From Alphaproteobacteria bacterium (GTDB lineage Bacteria > Pseudomonadota > Alphaproteobacteria > CAAHEQ01 > UBA3637): a stretch of DNA of 62,965 nucleotides. Position numbers and translations under genes: made by a program. Of the stretch, positions 7,301 to 15,074 are shown in pieces. How positions within the stretch are numbered: position 1 is the first letter of the stretch; each line of letters opens with the position of its first letter. The notes under the pieces are model-generated. The model was not told where the DNA came from, did not search any database, and saw only the letters and a list, made by a program, of their open reading frames with translations. Where the stretch lies: positions 1-62,965 of the forward strand of contig JAFPYS010000014.1 in NCBI GenBank assembly GCA_017412085.1. Direction: 5' to 3'.

Positions 7301-7324
7301 CCTCTACCATTATCTAGGTAGAGG
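7301..7324 (+). terminator. Terminator after the DUF805 gene
   Basis: CCTCTACC, 8-bp loop, GGTAGAGG, then TTATTT, starting 18 bp after the DUF805 stop codon. Confidence 0.7.
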
Positions 7325-7337
7325 TTATTTGATTAAG

Positions 7338-7448
7338 GAGTCCGATAATTGGTGATTTTTGGCGTTTTTCAGACTTGTCATTATCGGACTCAGAAAAATG
7401 CTTGCAAACAAAGTAAAAAGCCCACATTAGATTGAGGGCTTTAATACA
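7338..7448. repeat. Tail module T2 abutting tRNA-Thr
   Basis: Same 111-bp module as T1. Its inverted repeat is better kept: GAGTCCGATAAT (7338-7349) and ATTATCGGACTC (7380-7391), a perfect 12-bp pair with a 30-bp loop. The arms share GAGTCCGAT with the T-arm of the adjacent tRNA-Thr. The module ends one base before the tRNA CCA end. Confidence 0.85.
7417..7442 (-). terminator. Terminator of the tRNA-Val/tRNA-Thr transcript
   Basis: Read on the minus strand, AAAGCCC...GGGCTTT is followed by TTTAC. It starts 7 bp after the tRNA-Thr CCA and is part of module T2. Confidence 0.75.
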
Positions 7449-7523
7449 TGGTGCCGCAGGTGAGAATCGGACTCACGACCCCGTCCTTACCAAGGACGTG
7501 CGCTACCACTACGCTACTGCGGC
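7449..7523 (-). tRNA. tRNA-Thr (anticodon GGT)
   Basis: A 75-nt gene including an encoded CCA. Acceptor stem GCCGCAG pairs with CTGCGGC, discriminator A. Anticodon stem CGTCC/GGACG encloses the loop TTGGTAA, giving anticodon GGT. The T-arm reads GTGAGTCCGATTCTCAC, containing the GAGTCCGAT motif that recurs in the adjacent modules. It is transcribed after tRNA-Val from the promoter at 7639-7667. Confidence 0.96.
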
Positions 7524-7535
7524 AATGGCTCTTTT

Positions 7536-7612
7536 TGGTGGGCGACTACGGATTCGAACCGCAGACCCTATGCGTGTAAAGCATATGCTCTAACCAGCTG
7601 AGCTAGTCGCCC
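7536..7612 (-). tRNA. tRNA-Val (anticodon TAC)
   Basis: A 77-nt gene with encoded CCA. Acceptor GGGCGAC/GTCGCCC; anticodon stem TATGC/GCATA around TTTACAC gives TAC. The T-arm contains the standard GGTTCGAATCC. It is first in a two-tRNA transcript, 12 bp before tRNA-Thr. Confidence 0.97.
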
Positions 7613-7638
7613 ATATCTTCCACAAAAAGAATGGAGCC

Positions 7639-7667
7639 ATTCTAACATGCTTTCGGCGAAAAGTCAA
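7639..7667 (-). promoter_or_regulatory. Promoter for tRNA-Val and tRNA-Thr
   Basis: Minus strand TTGACT (7667-7662), 17-bp spacer, TAGAAT (7644-7639), about 27 bp before the tRNA-Val 5' end. Confidence 0.75.
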
Positions 7668-7709
7668 CAGAAATGTTTAAAGACTTGGGGTGACTTTGTT
7701 TAAAAATGT

Positions 7710-7738
7710 TTGACTTTATTTCAAAAAAAATGTATCCT
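7710..7738 (+). promoter_or_regulatory. Promoter for lysS
   Basis: TTGACT (7710-7715), 17-bp spacer, TATCCT (7733-7738). It is divergent from the tRNA promoter. Confidence 0.55.
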
Positions 7739-7773
7739 ATATTCATTGTTGTTGCCAGATGAAAGGATTGAAG

Positions 7774-9258
7774 ATGGTAGCGGATGAAAATTTAGGACAC
7801 GAACAACGCCAAATTCGGTTGGAAAAGCTGAAAAAATTGGAAGAAAAGGGAATCAATGCTTATCCCCATGAATATAAGCCAACAGCAACGTCTAAATCTT
7901 TATCCGAGAAATATGCTGATTTGGCCCCAGATACACAAACAGAAGACGTGGTGTCTGTGGCAGGGCGTGTGCGTGCTATCCGCAACTCTGGTATGTTCAT
8001 GGATATTTATGATGCAACCGGAAAGGTGCAAATTTATACTTCCAAAGAAAGTTCCGCACCGGATGTGTTGGAAATGCTGGACATGGTGGATATCGGCGAT
8101 ATCATTGGTATTAAGGGGACCGTGCGCCGGACGAAACGTGGTGAGCTTTCCGTCAATACACAAGAAATCAAGATGTTGGCAAAGGCTTTGTTGCCGTTGC
8201 CCGAGAAATTCCATGGTCTCACCGATACAGATACGAAATATCGTCATCGCGAATTGGACATGATTATGAATCCAGAAACGATTGAGACATTTATTAAGCG
8301 CAGCAAGATTTATGAAACTATTCGTCAGCTGTTGATTTCCAAAGGGTGCTATGAGGTTGAAACACCGATTTTGCAGGCGGTGAAGGGGGGCGCGACAGCC
8401 AAACCGTTTATCACGCATCATAACACATTAGATATGGATTTATTCTTACGTGTGGCACCGGAATTGTTCTTAAAGCGTTTGATCGTTGGTGGTATGCCTG
8501 GCGTTTTTGAATTTGCAAAAGATTTCCGTAACGAAGGCATGGATACCAGCCACAACCCAGAATTTACTTGCTTAGAGATGTATCTGCCATATACGGATTA
8601 CAACGATATGGGCGATTTATTTGAAGAGATTGTTCGGACGGCTTGTCAGGCTGTGAATGGGACATTGGAAATTGAATATGATGGTAAGAAATTTGATTTA
8701 TCCAAGCCGTTTGCTCGTGTGACGATGAATGATATGATTAAAGAATACGCGGGCGTGGATTTCTTGGCGATCAAATCAGACGAAGAAGCGCGCGCTGTTT
8801 GCGATAAATTACATGTGGAAGTGGACGACAATGCCGACTGGGGACATTGTATGGCGGCCGTTTTTGAAGCCAAATGTGAGGAACATTTGATCCAGCCAAC
8901 CTTGGTTATGGATCATCCAAAGTCCATGAATCCTTTGTGTAAAACGCATCGCGACGATCCTCGTTTGGTTGAACAATTTGAACCCTATATCAACGGAAAA
9001 GAAATGGGTAATGCCTATACAGAATTAACCAATCCATTGGATCAGTTTGAACGCTTTGAGGCGCAAGTGAAGGCGCGTGAAGCGGGCGATGAGGAAGCCG
9101 ATATGATGGATGAAGATTTTGTGGAAGCTTTGGAACATGGTTTGCCACCCACGGGGGGAATGGGAATTGGCATGGATCGGTTGATCATGTTTTTAACGGG
9201 TAATACATCTATCCGCGATGTTATTACTTTCCCCACAATGCGAAAGTTGAATAAATAA
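7774..9258 (+). CDS. lysS: Lysyl-tRNA synthetase, class II
   Basis: Charges tRNA-Lys with lysine in the cytoplasm. The start at 7774 is preferred because AAAGGA lies 6 bp before it; the upstream in-frame ATG at 7759 has no ribosome site. The protein is about 494 residues. An N-terminal OB-fold anticodon-binding domain (VSVAGRVRAIRNSGMFMDIY) precedes the catalytic core. Class II motif 2 shows FRNEGMDTSHNPEFTCLEMY, and motif 3 is GMGIGMDRLIMFLTG. All expected segments are present at normal length. A small membrane-protein gene, tRNA-Arg and ptsH follow closely. Confidence 0.97.
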   Translation: MVADENLGHEQRQIRLEKLKKLEEKGINAYPHEYKPTATSKSLSEKYADLAPDTQTEDVVSVAGRVRAIRNSGMFMDIYDATGKVQIYTSKESSAPDVLEMLDMVDIGDIIGIKGTVRRTKRGELSVNTQEIKMLAKALLPLPEKFHGLTDTDTKYRHRELDMIMNPETIETFIKRSKIYETIRQLLISKGCYEVETPILQAVKGGATAKPFITHHNTLDMDLFLRVAPELFLKRLIVGGMPGVFEFAKDFRNEGMDTSHNPEFTCLEMYLPYTDYNDMGDLFEEIVRTACQAVNGTLEIEYDGKKFDLSKPFARVTMNDMIKEYAGVDFLAIKSDEEARAVCDKLHVEVDDNADWGHCMAAVFEAKCEEHLIQPTLVMDHPKSMNPLCKTHRDDPRLVEQFEPYINGKEMGNAYTELTNPLDQFERFEAQVKAREAGDEEADMMDEDFVEALEHGLPPTGGMGIGMDRLIMFLTGNTSIRDVITFPTMRKLNK

Positions 9259-9273
9259 CAAAAGGAGAAAAAA

Positions 9274-9543
9274 ATGAAAGAAACATTTAAAAATTTATTG
9301 GATTTAGAAAAACCCGTTTTGACAGAGAAGTTGGCTCCCAAATTGGCACCGTTTGCTAAGTTGATTTATTTTGTGGGATTGGTTTTAATGGCTCTGTTTG
9401 CTATTCGTTTAATTGCGGCTTTGCTAAATGGTGAGAATTTTTCTATTTTCTTATTTGACTTGTTGATGTTAGTGGCGGAATTTGCTGTTGTTCGCATGTT
9501 CTGTGAATATTTGGCCGCTTCTGCACCAAAAGCAAAGAAATAG
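9274..9543 (+). CDS. Small membrane protein, DUF4282-like
   Basis: An 89-residue protein starting 15 bp after lysS behind an AAAGGAG site. After a soluble head of about 28 residues come two hydrophobic helices (LIYFVGLVLMALFAIRLIAAL and FLFDLLMLVAEFAVVRMF), then an Ala/Lys tail. The two-helix layout with an Arg and a Glu at the end of helix two (VVRMFCEYL) resembles DUF4282. The function is unknown and the family call is tentative. It ends 10 bp before tRNA-Arg. Confidence 0.8.
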   Translation: MKETFKNLLDLEKPVLTEKLAPKLAPFAKLIYFVGLVLMALFAIRLIAALLNGENFSIFLFDLLMLVAEFAVVRMFCEYLAASAPKAKK

Positions 9544-9553
9544 GGAGCTGGTT

Positions 9554-9630
<77 letters not shown>

Positions 9631-9645
9631 TTTTTAAGGAAATAC

Positions 9646-9933
9646 ATGACGGATACACAGACAGCGACAAAGCGTGTTAAAATCCAGAATCTAAAAGGTC
9701 TGCATGCGCGGGCGACCGCAACTTTTGTGAAATTGGCAGAAACCTTTCAAAGTGAGATTATGGTGTCTAAGGCCGGTGGAACGCCGATGTCTGGTAAGTC
9801 CATTATGGGGCTTTTGATGTTGGCTGCGCCGTTGGGAGATACTTTAAAAATCACGGCAACAGGGCCAGATGCGGAAAAAGCCGTCACGGCGTTGGCCGAG
9901 TTGGTGCATAATAAGTTTGGTGAAGAGGCGTAA
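9646..9933 (+). CDS. ptsH: HPr-like phosphocarrier protein
   Basis: A 95-residue HPr-fold protein that passes phosphate from enzyme I to EIIA proteins. The active His is His20 in LKGLHARATATFVKLA. The regulatory serine segment is kept (SGKSIMGLLML, Ser52), the site that HprK phosphorylates in Alphaproteobacteria. An AAGGAA site precedes the ATG. No sugar permease gene is nearby, so it may serve a regulatory PTS. It follows tRNA-Arg by 15 bp. Confidence 0.95.
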   Translation: MTDTQTATKRVKIQNLKGLHARATATFVKLAETFQSEIMVSKAGGTPMSGKSIMGLLMLAAPLGDTLKITATGPDAEKAVTALAELVHNKFGEEA

Positions 9934-9940
9934 AAACCTC

Positions 9941-9969
9941 TTGATATTTATTCAAAATTATGATATCAT
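9941..9969 (+). promoter_or_regulatory. Promoter for rplY-pth-rRNA methyltransferase
   Basis: TTGATA (9941-9946), 17-bp spacer, TATCAT (9964-9969). This leaves a leader of about 90 nt before rplY. The leader contains a GGAGGAGG stretch (about 10016) without a following gene, which may be part of an RNA fold. Confidence 0.55.
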
Positions 9970-10063
9970 ACACTTACCGTTTCAAGGTTGAAATGGTCGG
10001 AAGTGATTCACCCCTGGAGGAGGATCTTTCGTTTAACCAATTAAAAATAAAGGATTTTTTACT

Positions 10064-10741
10064 ATGGCTGAACAAATTAAAGCAACAAAACGTGAAAAAG
10101 CCGGCAAGGGGGCCTCTCGGGCGATTCGTCTTAAAGGTTCTATTCCTGCGGTTATTTACGGAGACAAAAAAGCGCCTGAAATGATTTCTATTGAAGAAAA
10201 AGTTTTGGTTGCGGAAATGAGCAAAAAGGGTTTGTGGACCCGTCAATATGAGATTGTAGTGGATGGTGATAAGAACTTGGTGTTGTGCCAAGACATTCAA
10301 AAACACCCAGTGTCCAACCGTCCTATTCATGCTGACTTCTTACGTATTTCTAAAGACTCTGTTTTGACAATGGACATTCCTTTGCACTTCATTGGTGAAG
10401 ATGTGTGTCCTGGTATTAAGAAGGGTGGTGTGTTGAACATCGTGCATCGTACTTTGGAAGTCAAATGTAAAGCGGATGCAATTCCAGAAGAATTTACTGT
10501 GGATTTGTCGTCTGGTGAAATCGGCGATTCTTTCGAAGCATTTGCCGTTCAATTGCCAGCTGGCGTTAAATTAACAGCTCAAGAAGACTTCACTGTGGCC
10601 ACAATCGTGACACCACAAGAAGAAGTGAAGGAAGAAGCTCCTGCTCAAGCGGCTGCTCCTGCGGCGGATGCTGCGGCTGCTGCTCCTGCGGCGGATGCTG
10701 AAGCTGCTCCGGCTGACGAAAAGAAAGAGGAGAAGAAATAA
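10064..10741 (+). CDS. rplY: 50S ribosomal protein L25, CTC form
   Basis: Binds 5S rRNA in the large subunit. The 225-residue protein is the long CTC-type L25: an N-terminal L25 domain (about residues 1-95, with GKGASRAIRLKGSIPAVIYG) and a C-terminal beta domain (about 96-185). A low-complexity tail of Ala, Pro, Asp and Glu then ends in a basic-acidic patch (DEKKEEKK). The tail has a duplicated Ala/Pro block and is probably disordered. Its stop overlaps the pth start (TAATG), a classic L25-pth pairing. Confidence 0.96.
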   Translation: MAEQIKATKREKAGKGASRAIRLKGSIPAVIYGDKKAPEMISIEEKVLVAEMSKKGLWTRQYEIVVDGDKNLVLCQDIQKHPVSNRPIHADFLRISKDSVLTMDIPLHFIGEDVCPGIKKGGVLNIVHRTLEVKCKADAIPEEFTVDLSSGEIGDSFEAFAVQLPAGVKLTAQEDFTVATIVTPQEEVKEEAPAQAAAPAADAAAAAPAADAEAAPADEKKEEKK

Positions 10742-11295
10742 TGAAGGTGTTGGTTGGGCTTGGCAATCCGGGTTCGGACTATGCTATGACCCGCCACAAT
10801 ATGGGATTTCAGGCGGTGGATGCAATTGTCCACCGCTTTTCCTTTAAGGATTGGAAAAAAGACTGCAAGGGTGTTGTGGCGCGGGGTGAAATTGATGGCG
10901 AGAAGGTCGTGGCATTAAAACCACACACCTTTATGAACCTGTCTGGCGAGGCTGTTTTGGCCGCGATGTCCTTTTTTAAAATTAAACCCGAAGATGTTAT
11001 TGTTTTTCATGACGATATGGCTTTGCCTGTGGGCAAGGTGAAAGTGAAAACGGGGGGATCTTCTGCCGGACATAATGGTATTAAAAATATTGACAGCCAC
11101 ATTGGTGCGGATTACATGCGTGTGCGCATTGGGGTAGATCAGGATCGTGCTTCGGATACGGTTGATTATGTGTTGGGAATTCCATCCAAAGAAGATCAAA
11201 AGGTCTTGGCCGAAGTTATGGAAAAAATTGCCGAGAATGTGCCTTTATTGTTAAAGGGCGATGAAAATAATTTTATGAACCGTTTAGTGGGGTAG
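10741..11295 (+). CDS. pth: Peptidyl-tRNA hydrolase
   Basis: Releases peptides from dropped-off peptidyl-tRNA. The 184-residue length is normal. Conserved segments: VGLGNPGSDYAMTRHNMGF with the catalytic His in TRHN, KPHTFMNLSGEAV, HDDMALPVGKVKVKTGGSSAGHNG, and the C-terminal NNFMNRL. Its start overlaps the rplY stop by one base, and the methyltransferase gene follows after 3 bp. Confidence 0.97.
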   Translation: MKVLVGLGNPGSDYAMTRHNMGFQAVDAIVHRFSFKDWKKDCKGVVARGEIDGEKVVALKPHTFMNLSGEAVLAAMSFFKIKPEDVIVFHDDMALPVGKVKVKTGGSSAGHNGIKNIDSHIGADYMRVRIGVDQDRASDTVDYVLGIPSKEDQKVLAEVMEKIAENVPLLLKGDENNFMNRLVG

Positions 11296-11298
11296 TCC

Positions 11299-12375
11299 AT
11301 GACGCCAGAAAGTTTGCAAAAACACGCTGGCATCTTGATGGAACGGATTGAAAAAAAGCCCGTTAAAGCACAAGAATTAATCAATACGTATATTTCAGGC
11401 CACAAACATTTTGATGGCGCGGACAAGCGTGCTTTGTTGGATTTGGTGTGGCGCTGTGTGCGTGCAATGGCGCGCTTGAAATATATGTATCCAAATGAAA
11501 GTTGGGAAGTACGGGTAAAAAGAATTGCTGATTTGCCGGACATGAAAGACGTGCCGGATTATGTGAAATGGGAAGTGCCGGAATGGTTCCCCGCGCATGT
11601 GCCCGAAGCCGAAAAAGAATTGCCGGTATTGTTGGAAAATCCCCCAATTATTTTGCGTGCCATTGGGGACAGGGCTGTGGCGCAGCAAATGTTGCGCGCA
11701 GAAGGTGTTGAAACCGAACCAACTAAGCTGTCGCCCTATGGATTGATTTTGCCGGAATATAAAAACCTGGCGGGAACAAAGGCGTGGAAAGAGGGCTTAA
11801 TTGAAATTCAAGACGAAGGGGCGCAATTGGTGGCCCTTGATATTGGTGTCAAGCCGAACGATACAGTGTTTGATTTTTGCGCTGGGGCGGGTGGTAAATC
11901 GTTGATCTTTGCTCAGATGATGAACAACAAAGGTTTGATTTGGGCGTATGATATTACTACCAAAAAGTTGTTTGAACTTGTCAAACGTGCCACCCGTGCG
12001 CATATAGATATTATCCAAATTCAACCGCAGTTGCCGCCACCCACAAAGCAGTTTGATTATGTTGTGGTGGATGCCCCATGCTCGGGTTGCGGGACGTGGC
12101 GAAGAAGCCCAAATATGCGTTGGCATTTGACGGAAAAACAGTTGCAACATATTACTAAATCGCAAGTCGAGATTTTAAATCGGGCCGAAGCGTATGTGAA
12201 GGACGGAGGGCGGTTGGCCTATATTACCTGTTCGTTGACAATGGATGAAAACGAAGCACAAGTGGAAGCGTTTTTATCGGGTCATCCAAATTACAAAGTT
12301 ATCAAACAAAAGCGTTACTCGCCAGCTAGAACAGGAACCGATGGTTTCTTTTTATGCCTGATGGAAAAAGTATAG
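11299..12375 (+). CDS. RsmB/NOP2-family RNA (cytosine-5) methyltransferase
   Basis: Transfers a methyl group from SAM to C5 of cytosine in RNA, probably 16S rRNA. The 358-residue protein has an N-terminal helical NusB-like or PUA-like region and a Rossmann core. The SAM loop is VFDFCAGAGGKSLI. The two catalytic cysteines are in DAPCSGCGTWRRSPN and YITCSLT. The C-terminus ends in GTDGFFLCLM. The exact target cannot be read from sequence, so I give no symbol. It is third in the rplY-pth operon. Confidence 0.92.
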   Translation: MTPESLQKHAGILMERIEKKPVKAQELINTYISGHKHFDGADKRALLDLVWRCVRAMARLKYMYPNESWEVRVKRIADLPDMKDVPDYVKWEVPEWFPAHVPEAEKELPVLLENPPIILRAIGDRAVAQQMLRAEGVETEPTKLSPYGLILPEYKNLAGTKAWKEGLIEIQDEGAQLVALDIGVKPNDTVFDFCAGAGGKSLIFAQMMNNKGLIWAYDITTKKLFELVKRATRAHIDIIQIQPQLPPPTKQFDYVVVDAPCSGCGTWRRSPNMRWHLTEKQLQHITKSQVEILNRAEAYVKDGGRLAYITCSLTMDENEAQVEAFLSGHPNYKVIKQKRYSPARTGTDGFFLCLMEKV

Positions 12376-12382
12376 AAAAACC

Positions 12383-12411
12383 TTGACATTTATGGGGTAA
12401 AATGATACAAT
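12383..12411 (+). promoter_or_regulatory. Promoter for the unknown exported gene at 12461
   Basis: TTGACA (12383-12388), 17-bp spacer, TACAAT (12406-12411). Confidence 0.7.
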
Positions 12412-12460
12412 ACCGCTCACAAAAGGGTTGTTGGTTGAGGGCAAAACGAAAGGACGCAAA

Positions 12461-12883
12461 ATGATAAACAATAAAAGATCTGGTAGTGCAGCAGCGAGTT
12501 TTATAGTGCTGAGTTTGGGCGTAGTTGCAGCCATTTGGACCGCAGCACTTATTAGTCATGCCCAACAATCCAAAAAGGAAGAAAACAAAAAGATTGCGGA
12601 TGCTGGTAAAAGTGAAGGTGTTTTGATTTCAAAAGGCCGTAAACATTCTTCATGTTTAGATGGTAATAATTATGATAGATGTTTTCTTTTGGACACAGAT
12701 GGAAATACCAATACACCGGAAGTGGCAGTTGTTCAAACGGCTGATTGTGCGGATGATGTAATGGTAGATACTTTGTATAACCAGGCAACCATTGGACAAC
12801 GTGATTCCATTGAAAACTGGGCCAACAGACTGCCCGGACGCCACAAAGCACAAGTTGTGTTATTGAACAACAAAACACGTTAA
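12461..12883 (+). CDS. Small membrane-anchored protein of unknown function
   Basis: The start at 12461 is chosen for the GAAAGGA site upstream. The product is 140 residues. A short basic head (MINNKRSG) is followed by one hydrophobic helix (ASFIVLSLGVVAAIWTAALI) and then a Lys/Glu-rich stretch. The remaining soluble domain of about 85 residues has three cysteines (SSCLDG, DRCFLL, ADCADD) that could form disulfides in the periplasm. I do not recognise the family. It has its own promoter and stands alone between the methyltransferase and ychF. Confidence 0.75.
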   Translation: MINNKRSGSAAASFIVLSLGVVAAIWTAALISHAQQSKKEENKKIADAGKSEGVLISKGRKHSSCLDGNNYDRCFLLDTDGNTNTPEVAVVQTADCADDVMVDTLYNQATIGQRDSIENWANRLPGRHKAQVVLLNNKTR

Positions 12884-12892
12884 AGATAGATA

Positions 12893-12921
12893 TTGACTTT
12901 TGATATCATTTGGCGCATAAT
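12893..12921 (+). promoter_or_regulatory. Promoter for ychF
   Basis: TTGACT (12893-12898), 17-bp spacer, CATAAT (12916-12921), 28 bp before the ATG at 12949. Confidence 0.6.
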
Positions 12922-12948
12922 AGGGCCAAATGGTATCAAGGAGTTTAT

Positions 12949-14049
12949 ATGGGATTTAATTGTGGAATTGTTGGCCTTCCAAACGTTGGAAAATCAACTT
13001 TGTTTAATGCTTTAACGGCGACTGTGAACGCACAGGCGGCGAATTATCCGTTCTGTACGATTGAGCCGAATGTCGGGCGTGTGGCTGTGCCAGACAGCCG
13101 TTTGGATGAATTACAAAAAATTGATAAGGCCGCTAAGATTGTGCCGACTCAGTTGGAATTTGTTGATATTGCAGGCCTTGTGCGTGGGGCCAGCAAAGGC
13201 GAAGGTTTGGGTAACCAATTTTTGGGGAATATTCGCGAGGTGGATGCGATTATTCACGTCTTGCGTTGCTTTGAAAATACCGATATCGTGCATGTGGAAG
13301 GATCCATTGATCCAATCCGCGATGCTGAAACGGTTGATACCGAATTGATGTTGGCGGATTTGGAAAACCTTGAAAAGCGTTTGACGGGTGTTGCGAAAAA
13401 AGCGCAAACAGGCGACAAGGAAGCCAAACAATGGGTGGCTGTGATTGAGCCCGCGTTGGCGTTGTTGAAGGAAGGTAAGCCCGCGCGCTTGGCGATTCCT
13501 GAAGATCCCGAGATGAAAAAGTTATTTAACCAATTATGTTTGCTGACCGCAAAGCCCGTGCTTTATGTGTGTAATGTAGATGAAGCGAGTGCGGCAACGG
13601 GCAACGAGTTTTCAAAGCGTGTTGCCGAGATGGCCGAAAAGCAAGGCAACACGTCTGTTGTGATTTCTGCCAATATTGAACAAGAAATTGCGCAGTTACC
13701 GCTTGAGGAACAACCCGAATTTTTGGCTACACTTGGGTTAGAAGAAACGGGACTTTCGCGTATCATTAAGGCGGGTTATAAATTGCTTGGACTGGAAACG
13801 TTTTTTACCTCTGGCCCACAAGAATCGCATGCCTGGACAATGCGCAAAGGGACTTTGGCACCGCAAGCCGCAGGTATTATTCATACAGACTTTGAGCGGG
13901 GTTTCATCCGTGCGGAAGTGATTTCATATAATGATTATGTGGCCGATCATGGCGAAAGTGGAGCACGTGAAAAAGGGCACTTGCGTCAGGAAGGAAAAAG
14001 TTATATAATGCAAGACGGAGATGTTGTGCATTTCTTGTTTAATGTCTAG
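12949..14049 (+). CDS. ychF: YchF, Obg-family ribosome-binding ATPase
   Basis: A 366-residue P-loop protein that binds the 70S ribosome and hydrolyses ATP. The start at 12949 is set by AAGGAG just upstream. Motifs: G1 GLPNVGKSTLFNALT, G2/G3 region with DIAGLVRGASKGEGLG, a coiled-coil insertion around residues 130-200, and an altered G4 (NVDE instead of NKxD), which explains ATP preference in this family. A C-terminal TGS domain includes SGPQESHAWTMRKGT and ends in DGDVVHFLFNV. The bacteriohemerythrin gene follows after 13 bp. Confidence 0.97.
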   Translation: MGFNCGIVGLPNVGKSTLFNALTATVNAQAANYPFCTIEPNVGRVAVPDSRLDELQKIDKAAKIVPTQLEFVDIAGLVRGASKGEGLGNQFLGNIREVDAIIHVLRCFENTDIVHVEGSIDPIRDAETVDTELMLADLENLEKRLTGVAKKAQTGDKEAKQWVAVIEPALALLKEGKPARLAIPEDPEMKKLFNQLCLLTAKPVLYVCNVDEASAATGNEFSKRVAEMAEKQGNTSVVISANIEQEIAQLPLEEQPEFLATLGLEETGLSRIIKAGYKLLGLETFFTSGPQESHAWTMRKGTLAPQAAGIIHTDFERGFIRAEVISYNDYVADHGESGAREKGHLRQEGKSYIMQDGDVVHFLFNV

Positions 14050-14062
14050 ATAAGGGGGGCAA

Positions 14063-14500
14063 ATGCCAATTGTAGCGTGGCGCGAGCAGATGAGTTTGGA
14101 TTATCCACCTTTGGATGATGAACACAAGGCTTTTTTGGATGTTATTAATAATGCTAGTATGGATTTAAGCCGCCATGAGCTGGACAATATGCCTCAAATG
14201 TTTGAAGCGTGTTATGATTATGTGCGCAACCATTTTTCGGCGGAAGAAGATGTGATGGAACGCGTTAATTTCCCAGATATTATGGCGCACATCCAGGCCC
14301 ATCAACAATTTATTAAAAATATCGCGGAATTTCGTCAGGCGTATGAAAATGCAACAACCCGCGGCAAGAAATTGGATTTAGCACAAAAAACAATCGCTTT
14401 CTTATCCGTTTGGTTTATCGGACATGTGATCAGCCGCGACAAGATGTTAAAGCCATACCTTGTTCGTTTGCGCAATTTGCCGCCGCGGATGGATTATTAA
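14063..14500 (+). CDS. Bacteriohemerythrin, single-domain oxygen- or iron-binding protein
   Basis: A 145-residue four-helix hemerythrin with a full di-iron ligand set: His21 (DDEHKAFL), His57 and Glu61 (HFSAEE), His76 and His80 (HIQAHQQF), His121 and Asp126 (GHVISRD). Such proteins bind O2 or store and sense iron or oxygen in the cytoplasm. There is no fused signalling domain. It follows ychF by 13 bp behind a GGGGGGC-type purine-rich region and may be co-transcribed. The family is certain; the physiological role is not. Confidence 0.94.
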   Translation: MPIVAWREQMSLDYPPLDDEHKAFLDVINNASMDLSRHELDNMPQMFEACYDYVRNHFSAEEDVMERVNFPDIMAHIQAHQQFIKNIAEFRQAYENATTRGKKLDLAQKTIAFLSVWFIGHVISRDKMLKPYLVRLRNLPPRMDY

Positions 14501-14501
14501 T

Positions 14502-15074
14502 TTACGAAAATTGCTGAGGAATTGGTTTGTGATGCGCAGTATAAAATCTGCGGATGCGTCTCAACATCCTGCGCCGCGCCAAAAATGGAATAACATATTC
14601 CAATTTCAGTGTTGACCATGAATTGTTCCTGTTAAGGCTTTTGGTATCCACAAAATAAAGGTAATGACGTTTCTTGTGTGTTTTGATCAGGAAATTTTCG
14701 TCATTGAAATCATAAAACCACAGTTGATATTTTAACAGGCGAGAAAAGAAGTCGTCAAATTGAGACATGATGTCTTGTGATAAAGGCTTTTGTTGCTTCA
14801 GCCAATCCTTTAAACGAGGTGACAAACGATTATTATCATCGTAAATCAGGTCTGTTGTAAGGCCAAGTCCTTTGTTTGTTTTTACCAACTTATAATAACG
14901 GGGTACATAAGCACCAATTGTTTTTTTGAACAATTCATTATTTTTAATTTCTTTTTGCAATAAAGAGCTATGCTTTTTATTCAAAGCAACCTTGACACAT
15001 AATTTATTATGCAATGGATGGTAATAACAAGCGCGCACGCGACCGTGCGAAATCAGATCTTTTAAATAAAGCAT
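14502..15074 (-). CDS. YrbL-like protein with kinase-like fold
   Basis: A 190-residue basic protein resembling the PhoP-regulated YrbL family, whose fold is related to protein and lipopolysaccharide kinases. Visible features are an N-terminal beta region (HPLHNKLCVKVAL with the ATP-lysine-like K), a helix, and the late FYDFNDENFLIK segment, similar to a kinase HxDxxxxN loop. YFVDTKSLNR is DFG-like. The C-terminus is strongly basic (RRRMLRRIRRFY). Substrate and activity are unknown. Its start overlaps the stop of der by one base, and it ends 1 bp from the convergent hemerythrin gene. Confidence 0.7.
   Translation of the reverse strand: MLYLKDLISHGRVRACYYHPLHNKLCVKVALNKKHSSLLQKEIKNNELFKKTIGAYVPRYYKLVKTNKGLGLTTDLIYDDNNRLSPRLKDWLKQQKPLSQDIMSQFDDFFSRLLKYQLWFYDFNDENFLIKTHKKRHYLYFVDTKSLNRNNSWSTLKLEYVIPFLARRRMLRRIRRFYTAHHKPIPQQFS

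Noticed and set aside
5966-7448. Classical integron cassette array
   Set aside because: No tyrosine integrase is visible, and the modules lack the usual attC core GTTRRRY ends; the link is to a tRNA end instead.
10640-10735. Alanine-rich repeat in rplY as a mobile or minisatellite repeat
   Set aside because: It is the low-complexity tail common in long L25 proteins and stays in frame.
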